From the NCBI GenBank assembly GCA_024449915.1, contig JAMZAV010002043.1, positions 248,001 to 312,000 of the forward strand: a stretch of 64,000 bases of DNA, read 5' to 3'. The notes below the pieces were generated by a model that searched no databases, was not told the origin of the DNA, and was given only the letters and a program-made list of their open reading frames with translations. Position 1 is the stretch's first letter. Every line of letters starts with the position of its first letter. Below, in pieces: positions 59,322-64,000 of this stretch. The DNA is from Sweltsa coloradensis. Taxonomy: Eukaryota > Arthropoda > Insecta > Plecoptera > Chloroperlidae. The translations under genes were made by a program, and so were the position numbers.

Positions 59322-60547
59322 ATCATAGACAGGGGCGGCTCGTGGGTTATTATTGTGGTGGTGCACATAAGTTGCAGTCCTATTCGGTGGGGAACAAAGG
59401 GGTCTGGGGCGCAGCCGCAGCCGCCGGAGGCGAAATTTTTTCCAGATACTAATCTCTGAAGTACCCGGAAAACAACTTTATGAGTATTTTTCTCGAATTT
59501 ATTGGTCGGGAAAAATTCCCCTATGTGTCATTGTTAATTATGGAAAACCATCCAAAAATTTAACTATCATATGCTTGAATGAAATATTACATTTCCAAAT
59601 AATGCCCCTTCATCTCATCCGACTCGCCCCTCGAACATCACATCGTATCTTTATTTTAAAATAGTCCATTATTTTTAGATCGCTTATTACCGAAGTCATT
59701 ATAATTTCACGGCACGATAATAATTATAACACTATTCGCTCACTTGAAAACACTTCACCAACCTATCGCTTAGAGGATACGTATTTAGCGTTTAGGTTTT
59801 TGATGCTAAATCGGAGAACAAAAATTTGGTATAAAGCTAAAAAATGATAATTTTACTAAAAAAAATGTTTATCAAAACCCTTAGAGAACTAGTTTGGCAA
59901 TGTATTCTAAAGTTGTTGCTATATTGAATTGAAATGTTCCTATAATTCACATCTTAACATTAGAAGTCAAGAAAACCCCTCATATAGGGTTTTAGTGAAA
60001 GAAAAAAATAGATGCTACAAAATCTAATTTGAAAAATTAATCTAAATAATCTAAATTTAAATAAATTAAATGCTAAAAATCTAAATTTAAATACTAAAAA
60101 ACCGTCATCTCATACCTATCGCCAAAACTTTCATGGCTACTGACCCTGGACTGAGGGGGTGAATGAAGCTGGGAGCAAAAAACCTAGGCGTTTGAATGGG
60201 AATAACAGGTTTCGACCCATTCGCACATGAGACTTACCGAGCTATATCAGACATTGTAAATACAGAAGATGACCTGAGGCTGATTCTGCCGGGCCGACCG
60301 AAGAAAACGAAGTAAAACTGTGCGCACATTCGGAGATCGCACCCACAGTCGCAGCACTTACTGCAGAATGACTCCTGCAGAATATGCCTTGCTCTGGGCC
60401 GGCCAAAATATCCTTACAAACAATCCAACAACTTACTGGGAATATTACGATTGGCTTAGAACCTTAAATTTGGAATTAAGTTCGCGCAGATATTTGGGGG
60501 TGCGCATGCACCTGTGCACCTATACACGAGCAGCCCCTGATCATAGA
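59322..60547. mobile_element. hAT-like element, 1.21 kb, duplication ATCATAGA
   Basis: ATCATAGA flanks at 59322-59329 and 60540-60547. The element starts CAGGGGCGGCTCGTGG and ends with the inverted CACGAGCAGCCCCTG; subterminal GGTGCAC is also mirrored. CAGGGG ends and an 8-bp duplication are hAT features. A plus-strand frame near the right end (60320 onward) has no transposase motif that I recognise, so it looks non-autonomous. Confidence 0.9.
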
Positions 60548-60699
60548 TATGAAAATGTAAATGGTGATGAAGATAATAGATTAGAAAATGGTAGCTAACA
60601 CTACCAGTATTACAAAAAAAATAACATGAAACAAATATGTAATAATATGTACTGTAGGCCTATATGGAAACCAATACAGATATTTAAAAAAAACAATTC

Positions 60700-60768
60700 A
60701 ATCCAGGATTAAACTCTGGGTCTCCCGCTTGCCGAGTGGATATATTCACCACTCGACCACCGAATTCA
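60700..60768 (-). repeat. tRNA-like sequence / SINE head
   Basis: On the minus strand: GGTGGTCGAGTGGTGAATAT (A-box-like), then GCAAGCGGGAGACCCAGAGT and TTTAATCCTGG (degraded B-box). There is no convincing cloverleaf or CCA-ready acceptor stem, so I treat it as a tRNA-derived repeat, not a gene. Confidence 0.5.
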
Positions 60769-60779
60769 ATCCCTAGTCA

Positions 60780-63172
60780 ATTTGGGAATTTTAATTTCAT
60801 ATTGAAGAAAGAAGTATACAAAAATGCTAAGAGGGAAGCACAAAGAATGATCAAAGAAGAGAAGGCAGAAGACTGGAAGAAGTTTGCAAAGAAGTTAGAA
60901 AAAGATGCAGAAGGAAATAAGAAGATGTTGTATGGCATAGTGAAGACAAAGAGAAAAGAAAGTGGGGGACAAAGATACCTAACGGATGACTCTGAGAGAC
61001 TCATTTTACTAATGCAGGTGAGATAAGGGAAAAATGGAAAGAGTACTTCAACCAATTGTTAAATGCAGGAGCAGAAGACGTAGAGGACAGGGAATGAAGA
61101 ATTGGAAGTAAGGAGGGAAGATGGGGAAGTGAATGGTCCAACCTGGCAAGAAGTGGAGATGGCACTGAAAAGAATGAAGAATGGAAAAGCCGCAGGAGTT
61201 GATGAACTGGTGGCAGAGATGATAAAGGCAGGCGGACCAGTTACCATGTATTGGCTGAATAGTTATTCGAGTTGTGAGGAAAAAAAAAAGATATCGGAGG
61301 ACTGGAGAAAAGGAGTTATAATGCCAATATATAAGAAAGGTGATAAAAAAATGTAGTTATTACAGGGGGATCACTTTACTATGCCACACAGCAAAGATTT
61401 ATGAAAGGATTGTTGACAGAAGAATAAGAGAAGAGGTTGATCACATGTTGAATGAGGAGCAATACGGATTTAGATGGGGGAAAGATCCACAATAGATCCT
61501 ATATTTGTACTTAGACAGCCCATAGAAAAGAGTTGGGAGCTTGGAAGAAGAAGGGAGTATGGTCTTTAGACATACCAGTAGTAAAAGCATATGATAGTGT
61601 GCCAAGGAAAGTGGTATGGGAGAGTCTGGAAAGAAAAGGAGTGGATAATGGACTAATAGATAGGGATCCAGGGATTTCGCAATGGGCAAAAAAATGAAAA
61701 AGCTTAAAAATACCTGAAATGTGTTTTTCATAGGGCACCAAAAAAATGCAATTTGAAACCGCACCAAAACGTGAAATATTCCATTTATTGATAAAAACGC
61801 AAGTTAAAATGATTTTTACTGTTTTTACTGCGTAATCAGCGAAATTTACCTTTTCATTGGTATTATTTCCGATAAAAACACACCAAAATTCATGAAATTA
61901 CGATTGTCCCAAAATACGGACATTTTGACAGTGTTTTCGGTGTTGCTAGACACCGGCCCTAAGCCTATGTTTTTTAAATAAAAAATAAGCATTTTACATT
62001 GCTTATCAAAATGTATCAAAAATGCTTATTTTGGTGAAAAATAGCAAAAAATTAAAATGCAAAAAAAGCATAAATTGAATTTCAAAGAGCATAATTTGGC
62101 AATCCAAAAAATATCTTTCCTGGACCCCTACTAATAGACAGGGTAAAAAGTATGTATGAAGTTTGTGGAAGCTGTGTGAAAACACAATTTGGATTGTCAG
62201 GGTGGTTCCAAATAACAACAGGGCTATGGCAGGGAAGTGTGTTGTCACCTCTGTTATTCATAATCGTGATGGATGACATCCACAACAAGGTAAAGATGGA
62301 GGCAATGGAAGATGTAGAGGTTATGCTGTTTGCCGATGACTTGGTATCTACCTATCTATCTATCTATGAGGAGGTACTCCAAAGATATATAGACTTGTGG
62401 AATAGAAACATAGAAGAAGCAGGTATGAAAATAAGCATTATAAAGAGTGAGGTTGTAACTATGCCAGGAGAAGGGGACACAGGGAATTATCAAGCACAGA
62501 TAAACATTGGAGGAGAAACCCTGAAAGTGGTGGATAGTTTTAGTTATCTAGGAAGTGAAGTAATGGAAAGTGGAAAGATTAAAAAGGAGATTAACATCAG
62601 AATAAAAAAGGCCAGTAACTTTTACCAGTGTGTGAAAGGCCTGGTGTGGGATAGGGAAATACTCATCCAGTGTAAGATGACACTACATAAAACTTATTTC
62701 ATACCAAATACCGATCCTTACATATGCAGCAGAAACCTGGATAATGGGAGATCGAGAGGACAGTCAGATACAGGCGCAGAGATGAGATTCCTGAGGAGCA
62801 CAGTGGGCAAGACGAGAAGAGATAGAATAAGAAACACGGACATTAGAGAAATGCTAGGTGTAGGAAAGTTAAGTGACAGAATAGGAAGGATAAGGTTGAG
62901 ATGGTATGGACATATGAAAAGAATGGGGGAAAATAGGATGGCCAAGAAAATGTATGAAAGAAGGATTAAAGAAGGAAGAAGAAGACGGGGTAGACCAAGG
63001 AAGAGATGGAAGGACATCGTAGCAGGAGACTTGGAGGCAAGAGGAGAAAGCTGGGAAGATGTGGAAGAGATACGATTGTGGGAGGATAGAAAGAAGTGGA
63101 AAAATTTTGTTGCTAAACCCAAGCTGACCCTGCCAGAAGCAGGAAACGGCGATGGATAATGATGATGATTAT
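60780..63172 (+). pseudogene. Degraded non-LTR retrotransposon (LINE), RT and C-terminal parts
   Basis: Successive plus-strand frames encode a linker (EVYKNAKREAQRMIKEEKA), the RT entry (ALKRMKNGKAAGVDELVAEM), DWRKGVIMPIYKKGDKK, YYRGITLLCHTAKIYERI, EEQYGF, KAYDSVPRKVVWESL, TGLWQGSVLSPLLF, the catalytic LFADD box, VDSFSYLGSEV, and a C-terminal GRPRKRWKDIV…EDRKKWKNFV end. The 5' endonuclease is absent (5' truncation). Stops after LLMQVR (61026) and GKDPQ, several frameshifts and a nested hAT MITE (61661-62130) make it dead. It ends in a short ATGATGATG tail. The clade is not settled from memory alone; RTE-like is plausible. Confidence 0.93.
61653..62138. mobile_element. hAT MITE inserted in the LINE, duplication CTAATAGA
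   Basis: CTAATAGA lies at 61653-61660 and 62131-62138. The 470-bp element starts TAGGGATCCAGGGA and ends, inverted, TAGGGGTCCAGGAA. Removing it and one copy of the duplication restores continuity of the LINE frame at GLIDR, which proves the insertion boundaries. Confidence 0.95.
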
Positions 63173-63257
63173 TCCATCTAAGTAGTATTTTCTATTACAT
63201 TATCTATAGATAGATAAGAAATTAGTAATTATATGGCTACTCACGTATTCTGTTTAC

Positions 63258-63290
63258 GTAGACCGTAGGTCGAGTAGGCCCACCTTCCAC
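63258..63290 (-). CDS. lilli: Possible upstream microexon of the lilli gene
   Basis: On the minus strand a TTTCTAG acceptor and a GTAAAC donor bracket 33 bases that are open in two frames. Joined to the next exon (32282) it would supply the single base needed to complete its first codon, so the phase is compatible. However, 33 bases contain little information, the intron would be 31 kb, and the translation matches no AFF motif that I recognise. It may be a chance pair of splice signals. An unseen exon encoding the conserved region before the acidic motif may lie between 32.3 and 63.3 kb or beyond the window. Confidence 0.3.
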
Positions 63291-64000
63291 CTAGAAAGAA
63301 GAAAATTAGACTGTTAGTGTTAGCATAATTAATAATATAACGACAAAATGCTGATTTTGGTGATGTACTAGTGAATCTGGTAAACAATAGGAATGTGTGG
63401 GTAGCATTGGACCAGGCTTGGGCTTAGTAGGCCCAGCCCGAGTTAAAAACTGGCCACCCAAAAATCAGGTTGGGCACAGACTATCCTCTTTCAAGATGCT
63501 GCATGTTGTTTGAAACTAGTAGAAAAAGGTGACGCTCATTATCAAAAGACAACACTTTGTATAGTCAGTCCTCGTTATTATTTACCTTTCACAGTTTAGT
63601 TCGTTTGTCTAAGTTCTACAGTCACAAATCGGGCAAAAATAAGATGTGCACTAGCCTACAAAAATGAAGGACGTAAAACAACAAGAAGCTGCTGAAGAGG
63701 ACTTTGTTGTTCAAAACCTCAATCGTTCATTTTCAGTACTGGATGGCATGCGGCATGTTGCTGATCTGGACACTACCCGTTTGCCGGTCGAGGCCAAACT
63801 CATATCACGACGATCACCGTGTGTGTGTGTGTGAGTTAAGCATTTTAGAAATATTCAAGATCACAATGTCCATAAAAAAGGTTTCTGGAAAATGCTAATA
63901 TAATACGAGTCCGAGATATAATACCGATTCATTCAGATTCCGGTTAATAGCTTAGGCCCGAGCAGTAAAAGTGCAGCTTACCCATCATAGTTCTCTATAC
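63291..64000. other. Right edge, nothing firmly recognised
   Basis: AT-rich sequence. A short (GT)n at about 63820-63833. No paired element ends and no exon that I can support. Confidence 0.4.

Noticed and set aside
62718..63122. Minus-strand 134-codon Leu/Ser-rich frame
   Set aside because: It is the antisense of the LINE C-terminal coding region.

Overview
This is eukaryotic DNA, almost certainly from an arthropod genome and most likely an insect. The organism is inferred from three things: the only host gene is a lilliputian/AFF-family gene, introns run to tens of kilobases, and the introns are packed with hAT-type elements, SINEs and LINE relics. I cannot name a species; a hemipteran is a guess. 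There are no bacterial-style operons, no CRISPR array and no intact tRNA or rRNA gene.

The host gene lies on the minus strand. Twelve exons between 32282 and 1814 have canonical acceptors and donors and join without a phase break, giving about 1,004 continuous codons of an AF4/FMR2 (AFF; Drosophila lilliputian) homologue, the scaffold of the super elongation complex. In N-to-C order they carry a DLSLSEDSD acidic motif, a Ser/Asp/Glu-rich transactivation-type stretch, a WNLGSFLKK block, a 42-residue internal repeat, two AT-hooks, Lys/Ser-rich linkers and an AF9/ENL-binding-type motif (SLMCRLDLNRLSYVP). The conserved N-terminus and the C-terminal homology domain are not seen; the C-terminal exons must lie left of position 1814. 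A possible further upstream exon (63258-63290) is weak.

Region by region: 1-10.5 kb is the exon-dense 3' half, with short introns holding MITEs, tRNA-derived SINE copies and an RNase H relic. 10.4-32 kb is intron with three small exons (19.3, 22.2 and 32.3 kb), a 1.38 kb near-perfect foldback element flanked by TTAA (12.4-13.8 kb) and a 49-bp-period minisatellite with an internal inversion (22.4-23.1 kb). 32.3-63 kb is intron, or upstream DNA, dominated by repeats: MITEs with visible target-site duplications, a large near-duplicate pair (43.0-46.8 versus 47.4-49.6 kb) around a 112-base G run that looks like an assembly problem, a nested hAT-like element (52.6-53.9 kb), a 5S-rRNA-derived SINE with a 13-bp target duplication (58.0-58.4 kb), a 1.2 kb hAT-like element (59.3-60.5 kb) and a degraded LINE interrupted by a 470-bp hAT MITE (60.8-63.2 kb).

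The best leads for something undescribed are the long intronic foldback, the 5S-derived SINE, the asymmetric-inverted-repeat family and the lineage-specific repeat inside the Lilli protein. I see no multi-gene system. Most other open reading frames are chance or repeat-derived.
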